64,000 nucleotides of DNA, from assembly GCF_038561935.1 (NCBI RefSeq), contig NZ_CP102770.1, positions 8,680,001 through 8,744,000 on the forward strand, written 5' to 3'. The first letter of the stretch is position 1, and every line of letters begins with the position of its first letter. Source of the stretch: Myxococcus stipitatus. Lineage in GTDB: Bacteria > Myxococcota > Myxococcia > Myxococcales > Myxococcaceae. The notes beneath the pieces were generated by a model. It made no database searches. It saw only the letters and a list, made by a program, of their open reading frames with translations, and was not told the origin of the DNA. Both the position numbers and the translations under genes were made by a program. Positions 35,844 to 44,298 of this stretch are shown here, piece after piece.

Positions 35844-37679
35844 ATGGCAACCCTGAGAAGCCTCGGGCTGACGCTCGTGCTGGCGGTGTCAGGTCTCCTG
35901 TCCGCGTGTTCCGACCCCAACGGCTCCCTCCCCGATTGGGAAGAGCCACTCCCCCACCCCAGCCGACAGGACTCGGACGGAGATGGCGTCCTCAACGCCA
36001 CCGACTGCGCCCCCAACGACCCCGCCCGGTGGCTGGCTTCGTCCGCCTTCGAGGACAAGGATGGCGACGGCTGGGGATTCGGCGTCGCGCAGTCCGCGTG
36101 TACCGCCAACGTCCCGACGCAAGGCTGGGCCGCGCGGACGGGGGACTGCGACGACTCGGACAAGACCCGCTGGCGCGTCGTGAAGGACCTGTATCCGGAC
36201 CAGGATGGGGACGGTGCCACGGGCCAGCAGCCCGTGGAGGGCTGCGTGGGGGACCCCATCATCGGCTATCGCGAGCAGCCGGGCCCCTCGGACTGCGACG
36301 ACCAGGATGCGCGCTCGCAGAGCGGGTACTCGACCTGGCCCGACTCGGATGGGGACGGCTATGGGGCGGGGACGCTGCGGACCGTCTGCACCGGCAAGCC
36401 CGTGCCCACCGGCTATGCCTACCGGGACGGTGACTGCGACCCCTCGAATCCCATCCGCGCGCTGAAGCGCTACATCCCCTACCGGGATGTCGACCTCGAC
36501 GGCATCACCGTGCCCGCCCCCTCGACGCTCTGCCTCGGCGACAATGAGCCCCTGCCACTGGGCTACTCGCTCGTGTCGACGGGTGAGGACTGCGACGACC
36601 GGGACTCGATGAAGCGCCTCATCCGGGACGTCTACGTCGACACGGATGGGGATGGCTTCGGAACGGGGACGCCCGAGAAGCAGTGCACCGGGCTCCTGCC
36701 CGTCCAGGGCAAGGCCTTCCAGGGCGAGGACTGCGCGGCCGACGACAGGACGCGCTGGCAGTGGCACTCGTATGGCTATCGGGACGCGGACGGAGATGGC
36801 GACACGGTGCCCGAGAGCGGCGTGTTGTGCGGCGGGGCATCGCGCCCCTCGGGATACGCCATCTCCCCCCAAGGGCTCGACTGCGATGACAAGAACCCCG
36901 CCGTCCGCCTGAGCTGGAAGGTCTACGTGGACGAGGATGGAGACGGCTTTGGCACGGGGGCCGTGGAGACGAAGTGCGCGGGTGTCTCGGTTCCCTCGGG
37001 CTACGCGACGACCTCCACGGACTGCGCGCCGTCGGATGCCTCGGCCTGGAAGGTGCTGACCTATGCCTATCGCGACGCGGATGGGGACACCTTCACCGTG
37101 CCCCAGACGGGACAGCTGTGCACGGGCAGCACGCTGCCGCGGGGGTACTTCATGGGCCCGATGAGCCCGGACTGCGACGACTCGAACGCGCAGCTGCACA
37201 CCACGCTGACCTCCTGGGCCGACACGGATGGAGACGGCGTGGGCGCGGGAGAGGCCGCGCAGGTCTGCACGAACGGACAGGTGCAGCCCCCCTTGTCCGC
37301 CGTGGGGACGGACTGCGCGGCCAACGACGCGACGGCCTGGCAACAGCTCGCGTACGCCCACGTGGACCGGGACGCGGATGGGGCCACGGCGCCGGAGAAG
37401 GGCTCGGTCTGCACGGGCGCCACCCTGCCCGCGCCGTACTTCACCAAGGCCTCGGGCAATGACTGCGACGAAGCGGACCCAGCCCGCACGCGCTGGGTGG
37501 TGCTCTATCCGGACCACGATGGCGACGGCGTGGGCGCGGAGCCTCGACAGGTGACGTGCCTGGGCACCACCCTCCCCGCGGGCTGGTCGGTCTACGGCTA
37601 CGACACCAACGACAACGACCCTGACACCACGGCCGATGCGGAGACCGACTTCGAGCTGGAGCTCCTGCTGAGCATCTAA
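35844..37679 (+). CDS. Lipoprotein with repeated calcium-binding DxDGDG segments
   Basis: 611 residues from ATG 35844 with AAAGGCGGG upstream. Lipobox LLSAC at about residue 18-22. The mature protein is a chain of about twelve units of around 45 residues: D-x-DGDG (calcium-binding, thrombospondin type-3 like), a Cys-containing strand ending C-TG, then DCDD or DCAP. Each unit has two Cys, so disulfide-staple repeats are likely. The stop codon TAA at 37677-37679 is formed by the left end of an IS630-family element. Precise removal would leave TAG, so the protein is unchanged. Role unknown, probably surface structural. Confidence 0.9.
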   Translation: MATLRSLGLTLVLAVSGLLSACSDPNGSLPDWEEPLPHPSRQDSDGDGVLNATDCAPNDPARWLASSAFEDKDGDGWGFGVAQSACTANVPTQGWAARTGDCDDSDKTRWRVVKDLYPDQDGDGATGQQPVEGCVGDPIIGYREQPGPSDCDDQDARSQSGYSTWPDSDGDGYGAGTLRTVCTGKPVPTGYAYRDGDCDPSNPIRALKRYIPYRDVDLDGITVPAPSTLCLGDNEPLPLGYSLVSTGEDCDDRDSMKRLIRDVYVDTDGDGFGTGTPEKQCTGLLPVQGKAFQGEDCAADDRTRWQWHSYGYRDADGDGDTVPESGVLCGGASRPSGYAISPQGLDCDDKNPAVRLSWKVYVDEDGDGFGTGAVETKCAGVSVPSGYATTSTDCAPSDASAWKVLTYAYRDADGDTFTVPQTGQLCTGSTLPRGYFMGPMSPDCDDSNAQLHTTLTSWADTDGDGVGAGEAAQVCTNGQVQPPLSAVGTDCAANDATAWQQLAYAHVDRDADGATAPEKGSVCTGATLPAPYFTKASGNDCDEADPARTRWVVLYPDHDGDGVGAEPRQVTCLGTTLPAGWSVYGYDTNDNDPDTTADAETDFELELLLSI

Positions 37680-37699
37680 ACCAGGGATCGTGAATCTCG
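37677..37699 (+). repeat. IS630 left terminal inverted repeat
   Basis: TAAACCAGGGATCGTGAATC then TCG. The first TA is one copy of the probable target duplication. It pairs with 38877-38899. Confidence 0.8.
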
Positions 37700-37704
37700 T
37701 CCGG

Positions 37705-37725
37705 CCTCAGGCGGTGCGCCTGAGG
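37705..37725 (-). terminator. Hairpin at the transposase 3' end
   Basis: CCTCAGGCG (37705-37713), loop GTG, CGCCTGAGG (37717-37725): a perfect 9-bp stem overlapping the transposase stop codon (37707-37709). It may end the transposase transcript or block read-through from the lipoprotein gene into the antisense of the transposase. Confidence 0.5.
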
Positions 37726-38804
37726 TCGGCGCGGCGCAGGGATGGACTGGCAGAGTGCTGGGCTGAGCGAGCTGTGAGGTAGGCATGTACCCGGGCCATG
37801 AGCCGGTCCATGGTGCGGCAGCGGTGATTGCGGGTGACATTGGCGTGCAGGTCGAGCCACACCCGCTCGATGCGATTGCCCTGAGGGCAGTAGGGCGGCA
37901 GGAAGTGGAGGACGAATCGCCCGCCGAACTGCGCGAGCGCCTTGCGCGTCTTCCTGCTCGAGTGGACGGCGGCGTTGTCGAGGACGAGGTGGATGCGGCG
38001 AGCGCGCCGATAGGTACTCGCCAGACGCCAGAGGAGCTGGACGAAGAGCATGCTGGCTTTGCTCCTTCCCTCCACCCACGTCAGCTTCCCCGTGCGGACA
38101 TTGAGAGCTCCAGCCAGGTAGCGCTTCTGATTGTTGCCGGGCGTCACCACCACTCGCCTGTGCCCAGGCAGGCACCAATCACGTCCCACCTTGGGATTGA
38201 GGTGGATGTCGACTTCGTCCACATGGAGAACGGGTTCCTTGGAAGGGCCGTACACCTCGAGACACCTCAACTCGTGGAGCCGACGGCGTCGCTTCCACCC
38301 GGGCCAAGGACACTCGACGATGGGCTTGGCCGCCTTGAGCCGCGCGCCGAGCGAGGCGAGGGTGCGCCCCATGGTGGCCACCGACACGCGCGCCAAGCCT
38401 CGGCGCGCCAATTCCTGGCACAGCAACTCCCGTGTCCACGTCGGACGACACCAGCCCCAATCCTCCGGTGTCCCCGCCAGCACTCGTACCAGCCGCTCGC
38501 GGAACCGCTCGTCCACCTTGGCGCGTCCGTTGTTCTCCCTCCTGTCCCGAAGTTCCTGCCGCCCGCCCTCCCGGTAGCGGCGGACCGCGCTCACCACCGT
38601 CGAGGTCGCGCACTCCAACGCTCGAGCGACGGCATGGCACGAAGCTCCTCGCCCCACGGCCGCCACCGCCATGCATCTGCGGTAGGTGAGCGGGCAGCCG
38701 CTCCTGGCTGCCCACCGAAGCAGCGCTCGCCGCTGCTTTCTCTTCAACCACTGCCTACCTTTGCCCTCGGGCAGGGCCTTCTCGCTCTCAGGTCTTCTGC
38801 GCAC
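37707..38804 (-). CDS. IS630-family transposase
   Basis: 365 residues. N-terminal helix-turn-helix DNA-binding region (about 40-130: CHAVARALECATSTVVSAVRRYREGG, then a second HTH around LLCQELARRGLARVSVATMGRTL). The C-terminal DDE domain has VLHVDEVDIHLNPKVG (first Asp), LVLDNAAVHSSRKT (second Asp) and YCPQGNRIERVWLDLH (Glu). Length and motif spacing fit a complete IS630 enzyme that cuts and pastes at TA. Uninterrupted, with terminal repeats on both sides, so likely functional. Confidence 0.95.
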   Translation of the reverse strand: MRRRPESEKALPEGKGRQWLKRKQRRALLRWAARSGCPLTYRRCMAVAAVGRGASCHAVARALECATSTVVSAVRRYREGGRQELRDRRENNGRAKVDERFRERLVRVLAGTPEDWGWCRPTWTRELLCQELARRGLARVSVATMGRTLASLGARLKAAKPIVECPWPGWKRRRRLHELRCLEVYGPSKEPVLHVDEVDIHLNPKVGRDWCLPGHRRVVVTPGNNQKRYLAGALNVRTGKLTWVEGRSKASMLFVQLLWRLASTYRRARRIHLVLDNAAVHSSRKTRKALAQFGGRFVLHFLPPYCPQGNRIERVWLDLHANVTRNHRCRTMDRLMARVHAYLTARSAQHSASPSLRRADLRRTA

Positions 38805-38876
38805 ACAGAGCCGAACGAGAGGTGCCCCTGCTCTCTCTTCCCGCCCCTCCCGCGCCCGCTTGCTCTCCGACCTGAT

Positions 38877-38899
38877 CGAGAATTACGAACCTCGGTTTA
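38877..38899 (-). repeat. IS630 right terminal inverted repeat
   Basis: Ends ...CCTCGGTTTA at 38899; the complement matches the left terminal repeat at 18 of 23 positions. The last TA is the second copy of the target. Directly after it, GGCCTcacgAGGCC forms a small hairpin that would have followed the lipoprotein stop before insertion. Confidence 0.8.
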
Positions 38900-38960
38900 G
38901 GCCTCACGAGGCCACGTCGTGGTGAGACTTGCGTTTCGCGCGAGTCGAGGCCATTGTGGC

Positions 38961-38986
38961 GGGCAGCGCGGGAAACCGCGCTGTCC
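38961..38986 (+). terminator. GNRA-capped hairpin, probable displaced terminator of the lipoprotein gene
   Basis: An 11-bp stem, GGGCAGCGCGG / CCGCGCTGTCC with one G-T wobble, caps a GAAA tetraloop (38972-38975). No T-run follows. Without the IS element it would lie about 60 bases past the lipoprotein stop, so it may be that gene's original 3' structure. Confidence 0.45.
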
Positions 38987-39191
38987 ATGACCTCTTCCCG
39001 CTGACATCTCCGCGCCCTGATGCGCTCCTCGCCCTCGACGGGATTCTGTCGGGCGCGCGAGTGACGTGCATGCCGTGAGCCGCGGAGCCTCCCCCAAGCG
39101 TCGCATTCTCATCCCGACCCACCGTGCGCATCTTCCCCGCGCGGAGCGCGCCTCGTGCGTGGTGGGCCCTTTGATTCCGAGGTCTCTTCGT

Positions 39192-39728
39192 ATGCAACTC
39201 CAGAAGCGCAAGCTCACCTACCACGTCGCCACCACGCTCGATGGCTTCATCGCCCGCGAGGACCACTCCTTCGACTGCTTCGTGAACGAGGGCGACCACG
39301 TCACCGAGTACTTCGCCACGCTGCGCACCTACGGCGCGGTGGTGATGGGCCGCAAGACGTATGACATCGGCTTGCGGTTCGGTGTCACGAACCCCTACCC
39401 GTACCTGGAGACGTACGTCGTCTCCCGCACGATGAAGGAGAGCCCAGACCCGAAGGTCCGCCTCATCTCCGACGACGTCGTCGGCACGATGCGGACGCTG
39501 AAGGCCCAGGAGGGCAAGGACATCTACCTGGCGGGCGGTGGTGAGCTCGCGACCCAGCTGTTCAGCGCGGGGCTGGTGGATGAGGTCCTCATCAAGCTGA
39601 ACCCGCTGCTGCTCGGCTCCGGGATTCCGCTCGTCTCGCGGTTGGGCGCGCACATCAACCTGGAGCTGCTCTCGACCAAGGTCTACCGGACCGGCGTCGT
39701 CCTGCTCCAGTACGGCGTCAAGCGTTGA
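39192..39728 (+). CDS. Dihydrofolate reductase / RibD C-terminal-like protein
   Basis: 178 residues from ATG 39192. YHVATTLDGFIAREDHSFD, VVMGRKTYDIG, ETYVVSRTM and KDIYLAGGGELATQLFSAGLVDEVLIKLNPLLLGSGIPL are the hallmarks of the DfrA/RibD-C fold. These stand-alone proteins bind NADPH but most have no proven substrate; some reduce deazaflavin or pteridine-like compounds. The 3' end faces the PH-like membrane protein gene, with a long perfect inverted repeat between the stops. Confidence 0.88.
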   Translation: MQLQKRKLTYHVATTLDGFIAREDHSFDCFVNEGDHVTEYFATLRTYGAVVMGRKTYDIGLRFGVTNPYPYLETYVVSRTMKESPDPKVRLISDDVVGTMRTLKAQEGKDIYLAGGGELATQLFSAGLVDEVLIKLNPLLLGSGIPLVSRLGAHINLELLSTKVYRTGVVLLQYGVKR

Positions 39729-39733
39729 AGCAA

Positions 39734-39772
39734 GGCGCCGGGCCACGAGTCGGCGACTCGTGGCCCGGTGCC
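39734..39772. terminator. Long perfect inverted repeat between convergent genes
   Basis: CCGGGCCACGAGTCG (39738-39752) and CGACTCGTGGCCCGG (39754-39768) pair almost without a loop, extended by GGC-g/t-GCC on the outside. It lies between the stop at 39728 and the opposing stop at 39783, a likely bidirectional terminator. Confidence 0.75.
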
Positions 39773-39782
39773 GGTGCAAAGA

Positions 39783-41072
39783 CTATCGCCGCCAGACCTC
39801 GATGATGCGCTCGGCGTCGGCAATGGCTGACCAGTCCACCTGAGCCGACAAGACACGGAACCCGTCGTTGAAGCGGACATGAGCCCCCTGCCAGGTCACG
39901 CCATGCTCGCTAATGTGGCCACCCTCCATGTGCACGCTCGAGCTGGCGCGGGACAGCGTTCTCACCCACACCTCGAACTCCGCATCGGGCAGCCAACGCA
40001 GCTGGTCCAACACCCACTCCAGCTCCGCGGGCAGCGACGTCTCGCGCCCCACGATCATCGAGAGAATCCGACGCCCTGTCTCTTCGTCGAAGAAGGTCAC
40101 TCCCTTGAGCCACAGCACCGCCCACCCGGACCTGGGCTCCCGGCCCGACTCCATCCGCGCCCGGAGAATCACCGCGTCCTCGAGCTTCTTCCCCGAGCGA
40201 GCCAGGCCCTGCAACGGTGGCTGGGTGTGCAGCTCAATGAGGGTCGCGAGGCGATTCGCATCCGACAAGAAGGGCACCCGGACACGGCGTTCTCCCTCCA
40301 CGCGCAACGTGAGCGCTGACTCCACGGCGACGCCTCCCGCTGGAATGGACGCCAGCGGGACGGAGACGGATTCACCAAACGTCGGCACCCACAACAGCCG
40401 CTCGCTCGTCAGCCAGACGCGGCCTGACCTGGCCAACAATCCCAACACCAAGGCCACGAGCAGGGCCACGGGAACCCCCGCCGTCCAGGGCCCATGTCCC
40501 AGCAGGGCGAGGAGCACTCCAAAGACAGCCCCGAATCCCCCCAACAGGGCGACCACCCAGGCCGCCAGCGCTCGCGGGGTAGAGGCCTTGAGCATCTTGT
40601 CGGTTTGATAGAGCACCACCTCGCCCGACTCCGGCGAGCGCGGCACCGGCTTGCGCACCAGCGCGTCCAGCCGCCGCAGCTCCTCGTCCAGCTCCACGGG
40701 CCCCGACAGGGACACCATGGCGCCCAGCCGCTCGCGCACCAGGAGCTTCAGCTGCTGCCGGCGAGCCAGCACCTCCCGCACGGTCATCATCAGCGGCGAG
40801 CTGTCCGACCACCCCTCCGCCTCCGCGCGCTGGGTCGTCCGCGCCACCGCCTCCGCGGCCCGCTCCGTCTGCTGGAGCCACTCCGCGACCAGCGTGGGCT
40901 TCGCGCGCAGCTTGCGCTTCCATCGCCGGCCACTCAGCGCCGACTCCAAGGCCGCCAACAGCGCTCGCGCCGCCTCGAGCACCTCCACGCGTCCCTCCAG
41001 TTGAATGCGAAGGTCCGCCTCGGAAGTGCGCGTGCCCTGGGACTCGGGCTGGGTGCGAGTGTGTTGGGACAT
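39783..41072 (-). CDS. Membrane protein with PH-like domain, paralog B of the tail-like operon
   Basis: 429 residues from ATG 41072 (MSQHTRTQPE). A helical, charged N-terminal region (1-170) is followed by two hydrophobic segments (about 175-225: AWVVALLGGFGAVFGVLLAL and VALLVALVLGLLA). A bacterial PH/GRAM-like segment (about 232-300) has VWLTSERLLWVPTFGE...VPLASI and a terminal helix ATLIELH. The rest repeats a similar LWLKGVTFFDEE...ILSMIVG module. Same architecture and motifs (RVEVLEAA, VWLTSERLLW) as the next gene, so they are paralogs. Last gene of the five-gene set; function unknown. Confidence 0.82.
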   Translation of the reverse strand: MSQHTRTQPESQGTRTSEADLRIQLEGRVEVLEAARALLAALESALSGRRWKRKLRAKPTLVAEWLQQTERAAEAVARTTQRAEAEGWSDSSPLMMTVREVLARRQQLKLLVRERLGAMVSLSGPVELDEELRRLDALVRKPVPRSPESGEVVLYQTDKMLKASTPRALAAWVVALLGGFGAVFGVLLALLGHGPWTAGVPVALLVALVLGLLARSGRVWLTSERLLWVPTFGESVSVPLASIPAGGVAVESALTLRVEGERRVRVPFLSDANRLATLIELHTQPPLQGLARSGKKLEDAVILRARMESGREPRSGWAVLWLKGVTFFDEETGRRILSMIVGRETSLPAELEWVLDQLRWLPDAEFEVWVRTLSRASSSVHMEGGHISEHGVTWQGAHVRFNDGFRVLSAQVDWSAIADAERIIEVWRR

Positions 41073-41092
41073 AAGGTTGTTCGTCGACCCCC

Positions 41093-42436
41093 TCACGTGT
41101 ACGGCTTGCGCGAGAACGCTTGCACAGTGCCTCCCCACGAAGACAGGAGCTTGTGGGCGAGGTCCCGCTCATCGAACCCCACCTTGCCGACGAGGACCTC
41201 CGGCCCGCGCGACAGATGGACCTCCTGCTCCAAGGGAATGTCCCACGCCACCTGCGCATCCGAGGACGACCAGGCCGCGCCCCCCGCCTCCGCCACGGCG
41301 CGCACCAGATACGTGTCGAGCTCCGACGCGGGCTGCCAGCGCAGTCCTTCCAGGACCCAATCCAGCTCGACCCGTGAGTCCAAGGTCCGGCCCGTCGCGG
41401 CGCGCAGCAGGGCCGCTCCCGACTTCGGGTCCGGCAGGAAGTAGACGCCCCGCCCCGTCATCACCGCCTGCCCCTCCGTCCACGCGGTGCCTCGCCTCAG
41501 CAGCGCGGAATACCGCAGCAGCTCCACGGGACGTTCCACCTGCTTCGCCTGCGCCCGGACCCGCTCATCGCGGAACAGCTCCAGCAGGGTCCGCAGTCGC
41601 GCGGCCTCCTCGCGGCCCAGGCCCGATACGTGGAGGACCTGCCCTCCACGGACGATGAGGCCCTCACGCGCGTCCTGCTGGATGGCGTCCGAGGACAGCG
41701 CATCCCACCGCACGGAGACCGGCGGCTCATCCCCTGGAGCCATCCACAGCAACCGCTCGGGCGTGAGCCAGACAGCACCAGGCACCCAGCGCCGGAGCAG
41801 CGCCACCGCGCCGCCCAACCACAGCGCCATCGCGGGAAGTCCGACGCCCAGCGCCATCCCCCAGTTCCCCGACTCCAGCAGGAGCCACATCAGCCCCCAC
41901 AGCCCCAGACAGCCCAGGACGTAGAGCACGGACACGACATACTTCCGCTTCCCGGAGACCGAGCCCAGGTGCAGCGCGAAGGGCTCCCCCGCGGTGCGCT
42001 CCAGGTCGAGCGGCTGTCCCCGCATTGCCTCCAACTGGCGGAGACATCCCTCCAAGGACAACCCGTCCGTCGGGAACAGCAGCGTCCGCAACCGCGCCCG
42101 TGCTCGCGTGGACAGCTCCTCCCGAAGCTCGCGAACCCTTCGAGCGGTCCGAGGAATCGACGAGCCGCTCGGCCATCCCTCCAGCTCACCGCGCCGCTCG
42201 GTGCGCTCCAGCGCCTCCGTCAGCGCGGGCTCCACCTCCAGCACCTCGTGAAGCAGCGCCGGCTCGTCGCGCAGCCTCCGGCGCCAGCCTCGCGCGGCCA
42301 GGGCCTCCGAGAGCACGCGATAGCGTCCGAGGGCGGACTCGAGGAGCTCCACCCGCCCTTCCAGCCGGAGGCGCAGGACCTCCTCCGTCTGCCGCGTCTC
42401 GCTGGGAACAGCGCGTGCTCGGTGGCCTTCGGACAT
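41093..42436 (-). CDS. Membrane protein with PH-like domain, paralog A of the tail-like operon
   Basis: 447 residues from ATG 42436 (MSEGHRARAV); ATG 42466 is an alternative and neither has a strong Shine-Dalgarno site. Layout as in the neighbour at 39783: N-terminal helices (LEGRVELLESALGRYRVLSEAL), two membrane segments (about 180-235), a PH-like segment (VWLTPERLLWMAPGDEPPVSVRWDAL) and a C-terminal module with TGRGVYFLPDPKSGAALL and LDWVLEGLRWQP. Spacing to the next gene is 20 bases. Two paralogs kept side by side suggest a heteromeric membrane complex; this is inference. Confidence 0.82.
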   Translation of the reverse strand: MSEGHRARAVPSETRQTEEVLRLRLEGRVELLESALGRYRVLSEALAARGWRRRLRDEPALLHEVLEVEPALTEALERTERRGELEGWPSGSSIPRTARRVRELREELSTRARARLRTLLFPTDGLSLEGCLRQLEAMRGQPLDLERTAGEPFALHLGSVSGKRKYVVSVLYVLGCLGLWGLMWLLLESGNWGMALGVGLPAMALWLGGAVALLRRWVPGAVWLTPERLLWMAPGDEPPVSVRWDALSSDAIQQDAREGLIVRGGQVLHVSGLGREEAARLRTLLELFRDERVRAQAKQVERPVELLRYSALLRRGTAWTEGQAVMTGRGVYFLPDPKSGAALLRAATGRTLDSRVELDWVLEGLRWQPASELDTYLVRAVAEAGGAAWSSSDAQVAWDIPLEQEVHLSRGPEVLVGKVGFDERDLAHKLLSSWGGTVQAFSRKPYT

Positions 42437-42490
42437 GTGCCCGGGAGCATACCGAGCCGGACACATTCCTCGGGAACGGAACCCGGGCCC

Positions 42491-43795
42491 TCACTCTCCC
42501 AATTGGTCGCGCTCGTACCAGCGCAGGCGCTTCCACAGCCGTCGGTCCAGGATGGCCTCCAGGGGCTCCTCGGCCAGCGCGGAGGAGATTTCGGACGGGG
42601 ACATGGTGTCGTGGGAGCTCGCCACCTGCACGGGTCGAGAGGGCCGCGCGGGGTTTCCCTCCATCCCGCCCGAGGAGACCGGAGCGCGCGGCTCACCGGA
42701 AGCCGCCGGCTCGTCCGGAGACCTCCGCCTGGGAATCCACAGCTCCCCCGTCGAGGAGGCCCCTGGATTCTGGGGCGGCGCGCTCACGCCACCGCATTGC
42801 ATCTCGACGGCCTGGGACGCGGAGAAGCCCTGGGTGAAGCCCACGGCGTGCAGGCCCCCGTCGACGACGCCCTCTCCCAGGGGGGGCACGCAGACCTCGG
42901 AGGGCGAGACGGGCGTGGACTCCACCTTCACCGGATGCGTGAAGACGGCCCCTCGAAGCATCAGCGCCGCGACGGGAGACACGGGCCCGGAGCCCGTCAG
43001 CAACTCCTGCTCCCGAGCCACGGTCGCGGGTGGCAGCGACGCGAGCAGCGGCCCCTGCGAGGACACCCCGGCCATGGACCCGGGAGGAGACGCCTCGAGC
43101 ACGGGGGCATGTGAAGGCGCCCCGGGCCCCGGTGCATATGGAGTCGGCGTGGACTGGGACGCGAGCGGCGGCACCGTCGGCGTGAGCGTCATCTTCGACG
43201 CGCGACGCAGCCCCTCCCGAAGGGCCTCCTCCGACGGCGCACCGGGGGCCGCGCGCCCGGAGCCGGACTCGCTCGCGTGCCCGAGCTCGGCCGCGGTGGG
43301 CGCCACCGGCGGCATCATGGGTGGCGACACGGGAAGCTCCGCGAGCGCCCCCGCGAGCAACGTCCGCGCACGGGAGGGGAACGCGGTGTCGCAGATGGCG
43401 AGCGGCGCGGAGGCGTCGGGCAGGTTCTCCACCAGGTGCGGCGCGACCTTGCGCACCCGCGCCACCCAATCCGGAGGAGGCCCCGCGACGCGGCGCGTGT
43501 GCAGCTCCCGCAGCCACTGCTCGGACGAGGCGGGGTTCGCCGACGGGGCCGTCACCGTGACTTGCATGGCGGGCGCGGTGGCCACGGGCACCACGTCCTT
43601 CGGTGCTGGCGCCGGAGCCACCGGCACGGGCTCCGGCGGTGGCCGGGGTGCCTCCGCCGCCAGGCGCGCCTGGGCCAGTGCCGCGGCGAAGTCGCTCTCC
43701 TCCTCACGGAACACGGACTCCACCCATCTCCGCATCCGCCAGGCCACGGTGCGAAACCACACACCCATCCCTGGTCCGCGCGCGGGCCTACCCAC
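42491..43795 (-). CDS. Pro/Ala-rich hypothetical protein of the tail-like operon
   Basis: 434 residues from GTG 43795, which overlaps the tube gene stop (GTGGGTAG); ATG 43768 is an alternative start. A short N-terminal helix (TVAWRMRRWVESVF) is followed by FAAALAQARLAAEAP and a long low-complexity Pro/Ala/Ser/Val region with islands such as LRELHTRRVAGPPPDWVARV. It ends in a conserved-looking helix EPLEAILDRRLWKRLRWYERDQLGE. There are few Cys and no membrane span. No family recognised; the layout suits a flexible linker or scaffold between tail-like and membrane proteins. Confidence 0.65.
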   Translation of the reverse strand: MGRPARGPGMGVWFRTVAWRMRRWVESVFREEESDFAAALAQARLAAEAPRPPPEPVPVAPAPAPKDVVPVATAPAMQVTVTAPSANPASSEQWLRELHTRRVAGPPPDWVARVRKVAPHLVENLPDASAPLAICDTAFPSRARTLLAGALAELPVSPPMMPPVAPTAAELGHASESGSGRAAPGAPSEEALREGLRRASKMTLTPTVPPLASQSTPTPYAPGPGAPSHAPVLEASPPGSMAGVSSQGPLLASLPPATVAREQELLTGSGPVSPVAALMLRGAVFTHPVKVESTPVSPSEVCVPPLGEGVVDGGLHAVGFTQGFSASQAVEMQCGGVSAPPQNPGASSTGELWIPRRRSPDEPAASGEPRAPVSSGGMEGNPARPSRPVQVASSHDTMSPSEISSALAEEPLEAILDRRLWKRLRWYERDQLGE

Positions 43796-44252
43796 GGCGG
43801 AGTGACTCGAAGACGAGGGTCAGTGAGTCGATGGCGATGCGCCTTCCCAACGCATCCAACGGCGCGGCCCGCCACTTCTTCGGCCAGGCCTCGTCGAGTG
43901 TCCACCGCATCCGCTCCGTCACCCCGTCCATGTCCAACAACAAAACGGACACACCCCGGCAGCGCGGAACCCCGTTCATCGACGCGAGGAACCAGCTCCA
44001 CAGCGCCGGTGACTGGGAGACCCCCTGGCGCAACGTCATGTCCCCGGCGGTGGCGGACGGGGAGCCGCGCGTGCGGGCTCGCGGCCCCAGCACCTCCCCC
44101 TCCAGCCCGGAGCACTGGGTGAAGTGCCCCTCGATGGCTCCGTCGATGCGCAGCTTGAAGGGGTACGCGCGAAACGGGTCCGCGAGCACACGGGCCCGCG
44201 AGCGGGACTCCTGCTCCCGTGACGCGGCTTCGGGGGCTTCGGCCTCAGCCAT
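43788..44252 (-). CDS. Contractile-tail tube protein (phage T4 gp19-like)
   Basis: 154 residues from ATG 44252, preceded by AGGAGG and a 6-base spacer, an excellent start. The core DPFRAYPFKLRIDGAIEGHF, TQCSGLEGEV, ATAGDMTLRQGVSQSPALWSWF and ESLRRG matches the gp19/TIGR02241 family that forms the inner tube of phage tails and extracellular contractile injection systems (Afp1/Pvc1-type). Usual tube length is about 150 residues. No sheath, baseplate, spike or AAA+ ATPase gene lies nearby, so either other parts are encoded elsewhere or this tube protein has been adapted to a different job. Confidence 0.88.
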   Translation of the reverse strand: MAEAEAPEAASREQESRSRARVLADPFRAYPFKLRIDGAIEGHFTQCSGLEGEVLGPRARTRGSPSATAGDMTLRQGVSQSPALWSWFLASMNGVPRCRGVSVLLLDMDGVTERMRWTLDEAWPKKWRAAPLDALGRRIAIDSLTLVFESLRRG

Positions 44253-44298
44253 GGAACACCTCCTCGACTTCGGCTCCGTGCGCGTGCCGTCCACCACG

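Larger units (their letters stand above)
37677..38899. mobile_element. Complete IS630-family insertion sequence, 1223 bp including TA ends
   Basis: Terminal inverted repeats: left 37677-37699 begins TAAACCAGGGATCG; right 38877-38899, read inward on the other strand, begins TAAACCGAGGTTCG. They match at 18 of 23 positions and both start with TA, the target duplicated by IS630/Tc1/mariner elements. One intact transposase gene occupies the minus strand. The element sits exactly in the stop codon of the upstream lipoprotein gene. Intact ends plus an intact gene suggest a recent, potentially active copy. Confidence 0.88.

Noticed and set aside
35844..37679. Lipoprotein gene truncated by the IS element
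   Set aside because: The stop is replaced by an equivalent stop (TAA for TAG), so no coding sequence is lost.
35844..37679. CRISPR-like or tandem DNA repeat array in the calcium-repeat gene
   Set aside because: Units are coding, about 45 residues long and diverged; there are no spacers or identical repeats.
37785..38900. A 371-codon plus-strand frame inside the IS element
   Set aside because: Antisense to an intact DDE transposase; no features of its own.
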